NCBI RefSeq assembly: GCF_010728325.1
Contig: NZ_AP022570.1
Coordinates: 496,001-560,000 of the forward strand
From: Mycolicibacterium poriferae
GTDB taxonomy: Bacteria > Actinomycetota > Actinomycetes > Mycobacteriales > Mycobacteriaceae
DNA length: 64,000 nucleotides
Reading direction: 5' to 3'
Positions within the stretch are counted from its first letter, which is position 1, and each line of letters opens with the position of its first letter. This document shows, piece by piece, positions 17,271-25,663 of the stretch. Below the pieces are notes generated by a model. The model saw nothing but the letters and a program-made list of their open reading frames with translations. It was not told where the DNA came from and ran no database searches. The translations under genes were made by a program, and so were the position numbers.

Positions 17271-18188
17271 ATGGCCCGAACCATCCAGTTCACCGAATAC
17301 GGCGGCCCGGAAGTGCTCCGTGTCGTCGACGCCCCGGTGCCGAGCGCCGAGGCGGGGCGAGTGCGAGTCGCGGTGCGGGCAGCCGGGGTCAACCCCGTCG
17401 ATTCGAAGATCATGCAGGGTTTCATGCGTGCGGTGATGCCACTTGACCTACCCGCGGGGCTCGGCTCGGATGTGGCCGGGGTCGTCGAGCAAGTCGGCGC
17501 CGATGTCACCGCGCTCCATGTGGGCGACGAAGTCATGGGTAGTTCACTGTCACCGGCACTCTCCGAGTACGCACTGGCAGATCCGGTCAACCTGATCATC
17601 AAACCGGCCGAGATCAGCTGGGAGGTGGCCGGAAGCGTCGCCGGTGCGGGCGGCACTGCATGGTCTGTACTCGACCGACTCCAGCTTCGCGCCGGTGAGA
17701 CCCTCCTCGTCCACGCTGCAGCCGGCGGGGTGGGCACGTTCGCGGTTCAGCTCGCCGTGGCGCGTGGAGCGCGGGTGATCGGGACGGCCAGCGAACGCAA
17801 CTTCGAGTATCTGCAGTCGATCGGTGCCGAACCGGTCCGCTATGGCGACGGACTTCTCGAACGTGTCCGCGCCCTTGCACCTCTCGGGGTGGATGCCGTC
17901 TTGGACGCGTCCGGCCGGGGCGAGATTCCGCTCTCTATCGAACTTGCCGGTGGCCCCGAGCGCGTGCTGACGCTGGTCGCCTTTGATGCCGCCGACAAGG
18001 GAATCCAGGTGTTCGCCGGCGGAACCGGCGATGAGCGTGGTCCAGCGCTGCGCGAGATCGTCTCGCTCATTCAGGAGGGATCTCTGAGCGTCCCCATCTG
18101 GCGCACCTTCCCGCTGGAAGAGACCGCTGCAGCCCTCCAAGAGAGTAGCGCCGGGCATCTCCGCGGCAAGATCGTCGTGGTGCCATGA
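17271..18188 (+). CDS. NADP-dependent quinone oxidoreductase-like MDR protein
   Basis: A 305-residue medium-chain reductase of the zinc-free quinone oxidoreductase type. It begins MARTIQFTEYGGPEVLRV, has the substrate-domain signature AGVNPVDSKIMQG, and an NADPH-binding motif VHAAAGGVGTFAVQLA. There are no structural zinc cysteines. The ATG at 17271 has a GGAGATGA Shine-Dalgarno; an open extension to 17223 is unlikely. The probable role is one-electron-safe reduction of quinones or enals downstream of the ECF sigma gene (83-bp gap). Confidence 0.85.
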   Translation: MARTIQFTEYGGPEVLRVVDAPVPSAEAGRVRVAVRAAGVNPVDSKIMQGFMRAVMPLDLPAGLGSDVAGVVEQVGADVTALHVGDEVMGSSLSPALSEYALADPVNLIIKPAEISWEVAGSVAGAGGTAWSVLDRLQLRAGETLLVHAAAGGVGTFAVQLAVARGARVIGTASERNFEYLQSIGAEPVRYGDGLLERVRALAPLGVDAVLDASGRGEIPLSIELAGGPERVLTLVAFDAADKGIQVFAGGTGDERGPALREIVSLIQEGSLSVPIWRTFPLEETAAALQESSAGHLRGKIVVVP

Positions 18189-18233
18189 CCGGCCTGCGAA
18201 CAGCCTCGTCAACCAACTTTTAGGAACACCGAG

Positions 18234-19241
18234 ATGACTGATTCGATGAAGGCCGTTGTCCTCGCAGGGTTCGGCGGTCCCGAGGCGTTCGAGGTGCGCG
18301 AAGTGCCCGTAGCGCAGGTCGGGCCGCGCCAGGTGCGGGTGCGCGTGCACGCGACCGCCGTCAACCCCCTCGACTATCAGATCCGCCGCGGAGACTACGC
18401 CGACCTGGTGCCACTTCCGGCGATCATCGGGCACGACGTCTCCGGGGTGATCGATGACGTCGGCTCGCATGTCGGCGAATTCCGTGCCGGCGATGAGGTG
18501 TACTACACGCCCCAGATCTTCGGCGGCCCCGGCTCCTACGCCGAACAGCACGTCGCCGAGGTCGACCTCGTCGGCCGCAAGCCGGACAACCTCAGCCACC
18601 TGGAAGCAGCGAGCCTGACTCTCGTCGGCGGCACGGTCTGGGAGTCCTTGGTGACGAGGGCTCAGCTCACCGTTGGGGAGACGATACTCATCCACGGCGG
18701 CACGGGTGGTGTCGGCACGATCGCGATCCAGGTAGCCAAGGCGATAGGGGCACGCGTGATCACCACAGCGAAATCCGGGGACCATGAGTTCGTGCGCTCG
18801 CTCGGAGCGGACGACGCCATCGACTACGCCACGGAGGACTACGTCGAGGCCGCAGCCGAGATCACGCGCGGTGCGGGGGTCGACGTCGTGTTCGACACGA
18901 TCGGCGGTGACGCGCTCACCCGGAGCCCACTGGCGCTCGCCGACGCCGGGCGCGTCGTCAGCATCGTCGACATCGCGCAGCCGCAGAACCTCATCGAGGC
19001 ATGGGGAAAGAACGCCGCCTACCACTTCGTCTTCACCCGACAGAACCGCGGAAAGCTGGACGCGCTCACCACACTGGTCGAGCGTGGTCTCGTCAAACCG
19101 GTCATCGGTGCGACGCTTCCGCTCGCGCGAACGGGCGAAGCGCACGAGATCCTGGAGAACCGGCGGTCGTATGCGCTGCGCGGCAAGGTCGCCATCGATG
19201 TGGCGGGCGGGACCGTTGATCTTCCCTCGCGCATCGATTAA
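18234..19241 (+). CDS. NADP-dependent zinc-type alcohol dehydrogenase-like oxidoreductase
   Basis: A 335-residue MDR family reductase, a second member of the quinone-oxidoreductase class beside 17271-18188. Visible are [14 protein letters not shown], the cofactor loop [21 protein letters not shown] and [10 protein letters not shown]. No catalytic or structural zinc cluster is seen, so a quinone or enone reductase is more likely than an alcohol dehydrogenase. The two neighbours are too different to be a recent duplication. A gap of 45 bp suggests an operon with the upstream gene. Confidence 0.85.
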   Translation: MTDSMKAVVLAGFGGPEAFEVREVPVAQVGPRQVRVRVHATAVNPLDYQIRRGDYADLVPLPAIIGHDVSGVIDDVGSHVGEFRAGDEVYYTPQIFGGPGSYAEQHVAEVDLVGRKPDNLSHLEAASLTLVGGTVWESLVTRAQLTVGETILIHGGTGGVGTIAIQVAKAIGARVITTAKSGDHEFVRSLGADDAIDYATEDYVEAAAEITRGAGVDVVFDTIGGDALTRSPLALADAGRVVSIVDIAQPQNLIEAWGKNAAYHFVFTRQNRGKLDALTTLVERGLVKPVIGATLPLARTGEAHEILENRRSYALRGKVAIDVAGGTVDLPSRID

Positions 19242-19348
19242 GGGCTGAGAAGAAGCGAATCGAACCCGGTCGGGCACCCGACGGCCCGCTGCAGCCATCA
19301 CGGGCATCACCGATTGGTCGAGGAGATCCCAAGGGTGGACACTATGGC

Positions 19349-19900
19349 GTGGCTCTTTCCGCAACGGTGTTCAAGGTGGAACTCGGCGTCTCCGATGTCG
19401 ATCACGGTTACTATGCCGATCACTCGCTGACCGTCGCCCGTCATCCCAGTGAGACCGATGAGCGGATGGTGTTGCGCTTGCTGGCATTTGGGCTGCGTGC
19501 GCACCGGTTGAGCGACGTCGACGGCGAGTTGACGTTCGGAGCGGGCCTGTCCACCCCTGGCGTACCGGACTTGCGACTCGCCGATTACACGGGCCGGATT
19601 CTGGAGTGGATCATCGTCGGCCAGCCCGATGAACGCGCCTTGAGCAAGGCGGCCGGCCAAGGCGAACAGGTGCTGCTGTTCCCGTTCGCCGCTGGAGTGC
19701 CCACCTGGTGGCGCACCGTCGGCCCCAAAGTGGCGGGGCTGTCGAATCTGTCCGTGGTGCAGATACCGCACGATCCGGTGCAGCGGCTGGCTGAGACCGT
19801 CGATCGGCGGATCGCGGCGCAGGTGATGGTGCTGGAAGGTCAGGTCACCATGACGGTGGGCGGAGTTGACGTCACCTTCACACCCGAGCAATTGATGTGA
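19349..19900 (+). CDS. YaeQ family protein
   Basis: A 183-residue protein matching YaeQ: VFKVELGVSDVDHGYYAD, then SLTVARHPSETDERM, LRLLAFGLRAH and ILEWIIVGQPDER, with a C-terminal VDVTFTPEQLM. YaeQ has a compact PD-(D/E)XK-like nuclease-related fold of unknown function; in E. coli it was studied in connection with RfaH suppression. The family is to my knowledge chiefly proteobacterial. The start is the GTG at 19349; a nearby ATG at 19344 is out of frame. Confidence 0.82.
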   Translation: MALSATVFKVELGVSDVDHGYYADHSLTVARHPSETDERMVLRLLAFGLRAHRLSDVDGELTFGAGLSTPGVPDLRLADYTGRILEWIIVGQPDERALSKAAGQGEQVLLFPFAAGVPTWWRTVGPKVAGLSNLSVVQIPHDPVQRLAETVDRRIAAQVMVLEGQVTMTVGGVDVTFTPEQLM

Positions 19901-19926
19901 TGGTCACGCAAGCCAGCATTCATGCA

Positions 19927-20367
19927 CTACAGCTCAACCGGTCTGGGTACGAGCACGATGCGCCAGCCGTCGGGGTCCTCGAAGGTGAGCGCACCCGTGC
20001 TCACCCAGTAGGGGTTGTCGGCGTCGACGGGCACGTGTCCGAATCCCGCCAGCCGTTCGACGGTGTCATACATCGCGGCTTCGCCCTCGAAGTACAAGAC
20101 GAGCAGATTCTCCCGTGACGGTGCCGGACATGGGCTGCCCGCATGGCTGCTGGTGAACTCGAGGTGATACTGCCCGCCGGGCAGGCCGAGCATGACGCCG
20201 TCGAAACCGTCGTGATCGACGAATCTGTACAGGACGGGCAATCCCAGATGGCTGGCGTAGAACTCTTCGACCTCCGCAAGCTTGTCGGTCGGTCGCGCGA
20301 CCCGCACTTGAGCGACCCGTAACCCAGCGGGCCAGGAATCCTCGCGGACGAGAGTGGTTTCAGTCAT
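19927..20367 (-). CDS. VOC family protein (glyoxalase/bleomycin-resistance fold)
   Basis: A 146-residue VOC domain protein. It shows the paired beta-alpha-beta-beta-beta pattern: LRVAQVRVARPTDKLAEVEE, FYASHLGLPVLYRF, a central YHLEFTS, and the closing strand ALTFEDPDGWRIVLVP. Likely metal ligands are His and Glu in these strands, but the set is not certain, so catalysis is not assured. The ATG at 20367 gives the usual single-domain length. It is convergent with yaeQ. Confidence 0.8.
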   Translation of the reverse strand: MTETTLVREDSWPAGLRVAQVRVARPTDKLAEVEEFYASHLGLPVLYRFVDHDGFDGVMLGLPGGQYHLEFTSSHAGSPCPAPSRENLLVLYFEGEAAMYDTVERLAGFGHVPVDADNPYWVSTGALTFEDPDGWRIVLVPRPVEL

Positions 20368-20598
20368 GGAACTCCTGACGTCTTCGAGCACCAGGCGTGC
20401 GTGCACCAGATGTGTGGTCCAGCTTGCGCAGCCGAGCGTAGGACCTCAACTTTGGTTCAGGTCAAGCGGCGGGCTCCATCTGTCGGCGGCGGCCGAGGCG
20501 CACCTCGTCCGACAGGCGATCCGCATCGCCATGGTTCGCCGGTTCGTAGCCATCAGGCCCGGTCGTCTCCCGGGGGCAAAAAGCTCCCGGACTAAACC

Positions 20599-20629
20599 TG
20601 CGCACTACGCAATTTTGCGCGCTCCGCAA
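20599..20629. promoter_or_regulatory. Tandem TGCG-N5-CGCA operators
   Basis: TGCGCACTACGCA at 20599-20611 and TGCGCGCTCCGCA at 20616-20628 are two inverted repeats of the same design (11 of 13 bases identical), 17 bp apart start to start. They lie 22-50 bp before the monooxygenase start. The monooxygenase gene overlaps a TetR gene downstream, so these are probably that regulator's operators. Confidence 0.6.
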
Positions 20630-20650
20630 TAATTGATTAACCTGGTGACC

Positions 20651-21856
20651 ATGCCGAAGCCTTCAGTCTTGATCTCCGGTGCCAGTCTCGCCGGTCCCGC
20701 TACCGCGTACTGGCTCGTCCGAGGCGGTTTCGAGGTGACCATTGTCGAGCAGGCCCCCGCTCTGCGCGCAGGCGGCAATGGTGTCGACATCCGGGGTGAA
20801 GCGCTGGAAATCATCGACCGGATGGGCCTCAGCGCAGCCGTCCGGGCCCACGCGCTGAACAGCCAGGGCATGCGATTCGTAGACAGCCGCGATCGTCAAC
20901 GCGCACGCGTCACTACAGCCGGCCTGCACGCCATGGTGGGTTCCGAAGACATCGAAATCACCCGCGGAGATCTGGCTTCCCTGCTCAACGAGGCAACTCG
21001 GGATGACGTCGAGTACCTGTTCGACGATGCAGTCACTGCCCTTGATCAAGACTGCGACGGAGTTGACGTGACCTTCCGCGGCGGGTCTCAGCGACGCTTC
21101 GATCTGGTCGTCGGCGCTGACGGAATCCATTCCGGCGTAAGACGTCTGGTGTTCGGGCCAGAGGAGAGCTTCCGCGTCTTCAAACATCACTATTACGCAG
21201 TCGCGAGCGCCGACCTTGCTGTGGGCGAGCGCCTGTGGACCACGTTCTACAACGAACCCGGCCGGTCGGCGGCCGTGTTCCGTGCTGAGACCGGGCAGGC
21301 GCTGATGAACTTCATGTTCCGCAGCAAGTACCCGCTGAGCTATGACTACCGCGATGTCGCCGCGCAGCGTCGGCTACTCAGGGAGGCGTTCGCCGGTATG
21401 GGATGGCATGTCCCCCAGTTGCTCGCTGCCGCTGACGCCGCCGAAGACTTCTATTTCGACGCCCTGGACCAAGTGCAGATGCCGTCCTGGTCGAAGGGAC
21501 GGGTCGTCCTGGTCGGCGATGCCGCCTACTGTGCATCGCCCGCCTCAGGCGCCGGCGCGCTGTTGGCGCTGTCTGGCGCGCACCGACTCGCCGGCGAGAT
21601 CGCTGTGGGCGGCTCGATCACCGCAGCATTGGACCGCTACGAAGCGGCCCAGCGCCCCTTGGTCGCACAGAAGCAGTCCGGACTCTTCACCAACATCTCG
21701 GTCCCCAGGACTCGACTCGGTATCCTCGCCCGGAACATGCTGCTGTCCACCCGATTGACGTCCTACCTGTTGGGTCACCAATCGGACAAGCCACGTAGCC
21801 TGCGCGAGTACGCCTTCGCCGACCGCAACGAGAATTCAACCCATGACCGCCCCTGA
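20651..21856 (+). CDS. FAD-dependent aromatic monooxygenase
   Basis: A 401-residue group A flavin monooxygenase. The dinucleotide-binding start is VLISGASLAGPATAYWL, the NADPH/FAD DG motif is DLVVGADGIHS near residue 155, and the second FAD motif is GRVVLVGDAAYCASP near 285. PASGAGALLAL follows. Substrate class (phenol, antibiotic or polyketide) cannot be decided. The ATG at 20651 is preferred over one six codons upstream because it sits next to the Rossmann strand. It overlaps the TetR gene by 14 bp, indicating an operon. Confidence 0.87.
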   Translation: MPKPSVLISGASLAGPATAYWLVRGGFEVTIVEQAPALRAGGNGVDIRGEALEIIDRMGLSAAVRAHALNSQGMRFVDSRDRQRARVTTAGLHAMVGSEDIEITRGDLASLLNEATRDDVEYLFDDAVTALDQDCDGVDVTFRGGSQRRFDLVVGADGIHSGVRRLVFGPEESFRVFKHHYYAVASADLAVGERLWTTFYNEPGRSAAVFRAETGQALMNFMFRSKYPLSYDYRDVAAQRRLLREAFAGMGWHVPQLLAAADAAEDFYFDALDQVQMPSWSKGRVVLVGDAAYCASPASGAGALLALSGAHRLAGEIAVGGSITAALDRYEAAQRPLVAQKQSGLFTNISVPRTRLGILARNMLLSTRLTSYLLGHQSDKPRSLREYAFADRNENSTHDRP

Positions 21857-22442
21857 CCATGACGACGGCCTCGGACTGCGCGAACGCAAGAAACGCCACA
21901 CCCGCGCCCAGCTCAGTTCCATCGCGCTGCGGCTGGCAGTCGAACGAGGAGTAGCGCACGTCCGCGTCGAGGACATCGCCGCCGAGGCAGGAATCTCGCC
22001 ACGCACGTTCAACAATTACTTCCCCAGCAAAGAGGCCGCCATCGTCAGCGTCGCGGCCTTTCGCGCAGACACCTTCTGCTCAGCCCTGCGCGCGAGGCCA
22101 GCCCACGAACCCCTCCACGATGCACTCACTGCAGCCGTGCTCACTCTGTTCCCCGGCGAACCCGACCGCGACTGGATCGCTCGGTCACAGCTGATCCGCA
22201 ACGAACCATCCCTGCTCGCCGAGGAGCGAAAATCCGATGCCCAGGTCGAACAGGCCATCGCCACGGAAGTCGCCACCCGCACCAACTCGGACCCAGCAGA
22301 ACTCAAACCCCGCCTAACGGCCGCACTGGTCGTCGCTGCCATCCACACCGCAGTCCAGTACTGGCTCGACACCCCTACCGTCGGCACACTGCGCGACGCA
22401 CTGACCGCATCGATGCAGGAATTCCACCTCGAGAAGCACTAA
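21843..22442 (+). CDS. TetR/AcrR family transcriptional regulator
   Basis: A 199-residue regulator translationally coupled to the monooxygenase (14-bp overlap). HTH residues 15-65 include EAGISPRTFNNYFPSKEAAIV, the Phe-Asn-Asn-Tyr-Phe variant frequent in mycobacterial MftR-like TetR proteins. The ligand domain is unassigned. It probably represses its own operon through the tandem palindromes at 20599-20628. Confidence 0.88.
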   Translation: MTAPDHDDGLGLRERKKRHTRAQLSSIALRLAVERGVAHVRVEDIAAEAGISPRTFNNYFPSKEAAIVSVAAFRADTFCSALRARPAHEPLHDALTAAVLTLFPGEPDRDWIARSQLIRNEPSLLAEERKSDAQVEQAIATEVATRTNSDPAELKPRLTAALVVAAIHTAVQYWLDTPTVGTLRDALTASMQEFHLEKH

Positions 22443-22703
22443 TCAGCGGCGGCTGCCGATTCTCCGGGTCCCTGTCATCCTCCAGCGCGCTGACCCGTGG
22501 TGTTCCCTCCAGTCTCACCCTCTGTCAACGGGTCTCAACCTCATCCACGTGTCAGTTTTCTCCGAGCTGCGCTAGGACTTTCGCCGCGGCACTGGTTGCG
22601 AGGCTCCAGGGATAACTCTGGTGGGCCGTGGGCGTTTCGGCGGATTGGAGGCGGGCGGCGTGTCCACCTTCTGTCCGCGCAGGCGAATTACAGGGAGAAG
22701 ACC

Positions 22704-23618
22704 ATGAGCTTGATGAATACCCGCAATACCGAGATCGGGGCTGTCGATGAACTGGTGCCGTCGCGATACGCGCTGCAGGTCGGCGATATCGACGTGATGG
22801 TGATCAGCGACGGCGTGCTGCCCATCACCGCGTCGACATTGGCCACCAACGCCGAACCTGACGACCTGAGGGCGTGGCTGGACGACAACTTCCTCCCACG
22901 CGGAGTATTGGACTGGCCGCTGAACGTGGCGGTGGTACGAAGCGGCGGAAAGACGATCCTCATCGATTCAGGTCTGGGGAAAGAGTTTCCGGACTTTGCC
23001 CGCGCTGGTCGGTTGGCGATGCGGCTGATCGCCGCCGGCATCGCGCCGTCAACAGTGACCGATGTGGTGCTGACGCATCTGCACATGGACCACATCGGTG
23101 GGCTGCTCGTCGACGGGTTGCGGGACCGGTTACGGCCGGATCTGCGCGTGCATCTGTCCGCCGCCGAGGCCGGGTTCTGGGAGTCGCCTGACTTCTCCCG
23201 CACCGTTATGCCGGACCCGATCCCGGAAGTGCTCCGACGGACCGCGGCGCAATTCCTCGATGTGTATCGCGCCCAACTGCGTCCATTCGAATCCGAGTAC
23301 GAGGTCGCGCCCGGTGTGCTGGTCCGCCGTACAGGCGGTCATACCCCGGGTCACAGCATCGTGCGCATCGAATCGGGCGGCCAAGCCCTGACCTTCGCCG
23401 GTGACGCCTTGTTCCAGCCGGCGTTCGACAACCCCGGCTGGCAGAACGGTTTCGAGCACGATCCCCTCGAAGCGGCTCGGGTACGCGTTCGGCTGCTCGA
23501 CGAACTGGCGGCCAGCGGAGAACAGTTGGTCGCGACGCACCTGCCGTTCCCATCGGTGTGCCGCGTCGCGCAGGCTGACAACGGGTTCCGGTTCGTCCCG
23601 GCCATGTGGGATTGCTGA
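22704..23618 (+). CDS. MBL fold metallo-hydrolase
   Basis: A 304-residue metallo-beta-lactamase superfamily enzyme. The metal motif is THLHMDH, giving ligands His125, His127, Asp129 and His130, with further ligands in GGHTPGHS and GDALFQP, and a last His in ATHLPFP. The quorum-quenching-lactonase or glyoxalase II-like class is possible; substrate unknown. The ATG at 22704 has an AGGGAGAAG Shine-Dalgarno; open sequence upstream from 22497 is rejected. Confidence 0.87.
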   Translation: MSLMNTRNTEIGAVDELVPSRYALQVGDIDVMVISDGVLPITASTLATNAEPDDLRAWLDDNFLPRGVLDWPLNVAVVRSGGKTILIDSGLGKEFPDFARAGRLAMRLIAAGIAPSTVTDVVLTHLHMDHIGGLLVDGLRDRLRPDLRVHLSAAEAGFWESPDFSRTVMPDPIPEVLRRTAAQFLDVYRAQLRPFESEYEVAPGVLVRRTGGHTPGHSIVRIESGGQALTFAGDALFQPAFDNPGWQNGFEHDPLEAARVRVRLLDELAASGEQLVATHLPFPSVCRVAQADNGFRFVPAMWDC

Positions 23619-23632
23619 GGACCGCGGCGCCC

Positions 23633-23671
23633 AGCCCAGGGATTCCGAGAGCGTGTCGGAACTCCTGGGCT
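23633..23671. terminator. Bidirectional terminator hairpin
   Basis: AGCCCAGG at 23633-23640 pairs perfectly with CCTGGGCT at 23664-23671. Inside it, TTCCGA and TCGGAA pair around a 7-nt loop. It lies between the convergent MBL and cupin genes. Confidence 0.6.
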
Positions 23672-23713
23672 AAGCACCGCGCGTTCTCCCTGGGGGGCAG
23701 CCCGCGGCCGGCA

Positions 23714-24127
23714 CTATTCCTCGGGAGAGACTCGCAGGTGTTTGCGCGCGTCGAGCTCGTCGTCGTCGACCAGCACGAGCATGGGTTGGCCCGGAGCGCA
23801 CAGCATCGTAACTGTGAAGCGGCATCTCATGTCGTCGCGGTTGTTGGCGTCCGAGTAGTGGATCACGTCGCCGCCGGGTTCCCAGAAGGCTTGCCCTGCC
23901 CGTACCACCCGGGGTGGCTGGCCTTCGACTTCGAAAAGCATTTCGCCCTCCAGCACCAGGCCGAATGCCGGCCCGCCGGGATGGCGGTGTGGTGGGGCGC
24001 CGGGGCTGCCCGGCGGGTAGTCCACGACGACCGTCATGGCGTGCGCACCGGACGGGATGAACGGGGGGCTCACCTCCTGCAGAACCGTCAACGCGTCTTC
24101 CCAGGAGGGATCGTATCGAGTGACCAT
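23714..24127 (-). CDS. Cupin domain protein
   Basis: A 137-residue single-domain cupin. Motif 1 is HRHPGGPAFGLVLEGEM with metal ligands His, His and Glu, and motif 2 is PGGDVIHYSDANN with the last His. This is the usual size of small sensor or dioxygenase cupins. The ATG at 24127 lies 17 bp after the SDR stop, so it is the last gene of a sigma-SDR-cupin operon. The role may be related to the sigma factor's stress or to the substrate of the SDR; no specific ligand is evident. Confidence 0.82.
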   Translation of the reverse strand: MVTRYDPSWEDALTVLQEVSPPFIPSGAHAMTVVVDYPPGSPGAPPHRHPGGPAFGLVLEGEMLFEVEGQPPRVVRAGQAFWEPGGDVIHYSDANNRDDMRCRFTVTMLCAPGQPMLVLVDDDELDARKHLRVSPEE

Positions 24128-24144
24128 TTCTTCCTTCGGGTATC

Positions 24145-24867
24145 TCAGATGGCGCTGCCGCCGCCGTCGGCGTGCAGCACCGAGCCGGTGATGAACGTGG
24201 CGCGCGGCGAAGCGAGGAACAGCACGGCCTGGGCGATCTCGTCGGGGCTGGCCGTGCGTCCCAAAGGCATTGAGCGCCCCAGCTGCTCGTTGGTTTCGCC
24301 CCACTCCGCCTCGACACCTTCGGTTCTGGTCGGCCCCGGGGCGACGCTGTTCACCCGGATCCCCGACGGACCGAACTCGGCGGCCCAGGTTCGGGTGAGG
24401 GATTCGAGAGCCGCCTTGGATGCGCTGTAGGCGCCGGCCCCGGGTACGCCTTTGGACGCGACCATTGTGGTGACGTTGACGATGCTGCCGTGCCCTCGGT
24501 CGAGCATGCCGGGCACGAGTCCGGCAGCCAGGAAGTAGGCGCCGCGGACGTTGGTGTCGAATGTCGTCTCGAACGAGTCGAGTTGCTGGTCGAGGGTCAA
24601 CGCTGACGGGAAGCTCGCGGCGTTGTTGACAAGGATGTCAACCGCGCCGGCGTGCCGCACCAGTGCCCGCACCGACTCGACGTCGGCCAGGTCGGCTCGC
24701 AGGAATCGAACGGCGTCGCCGATCCCCGCGGCCGCGGCGACGCCGCGTGCCGCGTCACGTCCGGTGATGGCGACGGTAGCGCCCTCGCGGGCGAACAGGC
24801 GCGCACAGGCCAGTCCGATGCCCGCTGTCCCGCCGGTGATCAGGGCAGTCTTGTCTGCAAGTTCCAT
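24145..24867 (-). CDS. Short-chain dehydrogenase/reductase (SDR)
   Basis: A 240-residue classical SDR. The cofactor loop is ITGGTAGIGLACARLF, followed by DLADVES, NNAASFP, and the active-site YSASK (Tyr152 and Lys156 region), then PGPTRTEGV. A Gly-x-Arg second strand (TGRDA) suggests NADP(H) preference. It starts 13 bp after the sigma factor stop, so it is co-transcribed and is probably a redox enzyme of the sigma factor's regulon. Confidence 0.88.
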   Translation of the reverse strand: MELADKTALITGGTAGIGLACARLFAREGATVAITGRDAARGVAAAAGIGDAVRFLRADLADVESVRALVRHAGAVDILVNNAASFPSALTLDQQLDSFETTFDTNVRGAYFLAAGLVPGMLDRGHGSIVNVTTMVASKGVPGAGAYSASKAALESLTRTWAAEFGPSGIRVNSVAPGPTRTEGVEAEWGETNEQLGRSMPLGRTASPDEIAQAVLFLASPRATFITGSVLHADGGGSAI

Positions 24868-24880
24868 GGGGCTTCTCCAC

Positions 24881-25492
24881 TCAGGCGACGACGGGCGCGG
24901 TGACGGATTCGGTACGGAAGCGGGTCCGGTGGGCCAGCGCGAGGCGCAGCCACTTGCGGGCGCGGAAGACTCGCGACATCACGGTTCCCGCCGGAATTGC
25001 GAGTATTTCGGCGGTTTCGGCGTAGGTGTAACCTTCGACATCGGCGTAGTACAAAACTTCGGCGAAGCCGTCGGGTAAGGCGCGCATTGCCGCTTTGATG
25101 TCGTCGTCGGGCAGTGATTCGAGTATCTCGGTTTCGGCCGATCGGCCGCTACCGGGCAGGTAGGACACCGTAGCGGCCAGGTCGCGATCGTCGATGCTGT
25201 ACGTCAGCACCTCGGCGACCCGTGCCTGCTTCGCGCGGTAGCCGCTGATCCACCGGTTGTAGAGGCAACGGAACAACCACGCCTTGAGGTTGGTGCCTGC
25301 TTCGAAGGTGTGGAAGCCGGTGTACGCCCGCAACAGGGTGTCCTGCACGAGGTCTTCAGCGTCGGCCTCACACCGAGTGAGCCGCCGGGCCCGCCGGGTG
25401 AGGACGTCGCGGAGTGGCTCGACCTCCCTCGCGAATCTGGCGGCGAGGTCAGGGTCGGGTGTGGTTGCGGTGGGCAGATAGGTGACGGTCAT
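24881..25492 (-). CDS. SigH-like ECF RNA polymerase sigma factor, second copy
   Basis: A 203-residue ECF sigma factor of the SigH-related group. Region 2 has [18 protein letters not shown] and GTNLKAWLFRCLYNRW; region 4 has YYADVEGYTYAETAEILAIP and GTVMSRVFRARKWL. No zinc-binding anti-sigma gene lies next to it. It heads a compact operon with an SDR and a cupin, and is preceded by a LAL regulator gene on the same strand, 171 bp away. The ATG at 25492 is favoured over the upstream frame. Confidence 0.9.
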   Translation of the reverse strand: MTVTYLPTATTPDPDLAARFAREVEPLRDVLTRRARRLTRCEADAEDLVQDTLLRAYTGFHTFEAGTNLKAWLFRCLYNRWISGYRAKQARVAEVLTYSIDDRDLAATVSYLPGSGRSAETEILESLPDDDIKAAMRALPDGFAEVLYYADVEGYTYAETAEILAIPAGTVMSRVFRARKWLRLALAHRTRFRTESVTAPVVA

Positions 25493-25568
25493 GATCAGGT
25501 CTCCTCGGCAATTCCGGCTGCTGTCACATTTCACAATCGCGGCAGCGCGGGCGATGCGGACCCTTGGT

Positions 25569-25598
25569 CGTCCGTAGTGACGGTTCGGTAGTCCGTAG
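25569..25598. promoter_or_regulatory. Direct repeats in the sigma factor upstream region
   Basis: GTCCGTAG occurs at 25570-25577 and again at 25591-25598 (read on the minus strand as CTACGGAC twice), 21 bp apart, exactly two helical turns. They lie about 80-105 bp before the ECF sigma start, in an activator-like position. A LuxR-type regulator gene, one class that binds such repeats, lies immediately upstream. Binding is inferred. Confidence 0.4.
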
Positions 25599-25604
25599 GT
25601 GTCG

Positions 25605-25627
25605 CCGGGGAATCCGCTGGTCCCCGG
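25605..25627. terminator. Hairpin after LAL gene
   Basis: CCGGGGA at 25605-25611 pairs with TCCCCGG at 25621-25627 around a 9-nt loop, about 37 bp past the LAL gene stop. It could end LAL transcription before the sigma operon. Confidence 0.4.
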
Positions 25628-25663
25628 CTGCCCGACGCATCGAAAGGGGCCGCCTGGGTCAGC

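Noticed and set aside
17550..19364. 604-residue open frame opposite the two MDR oxidoreductases
   Set aside because: Shadow of well-supported genes.
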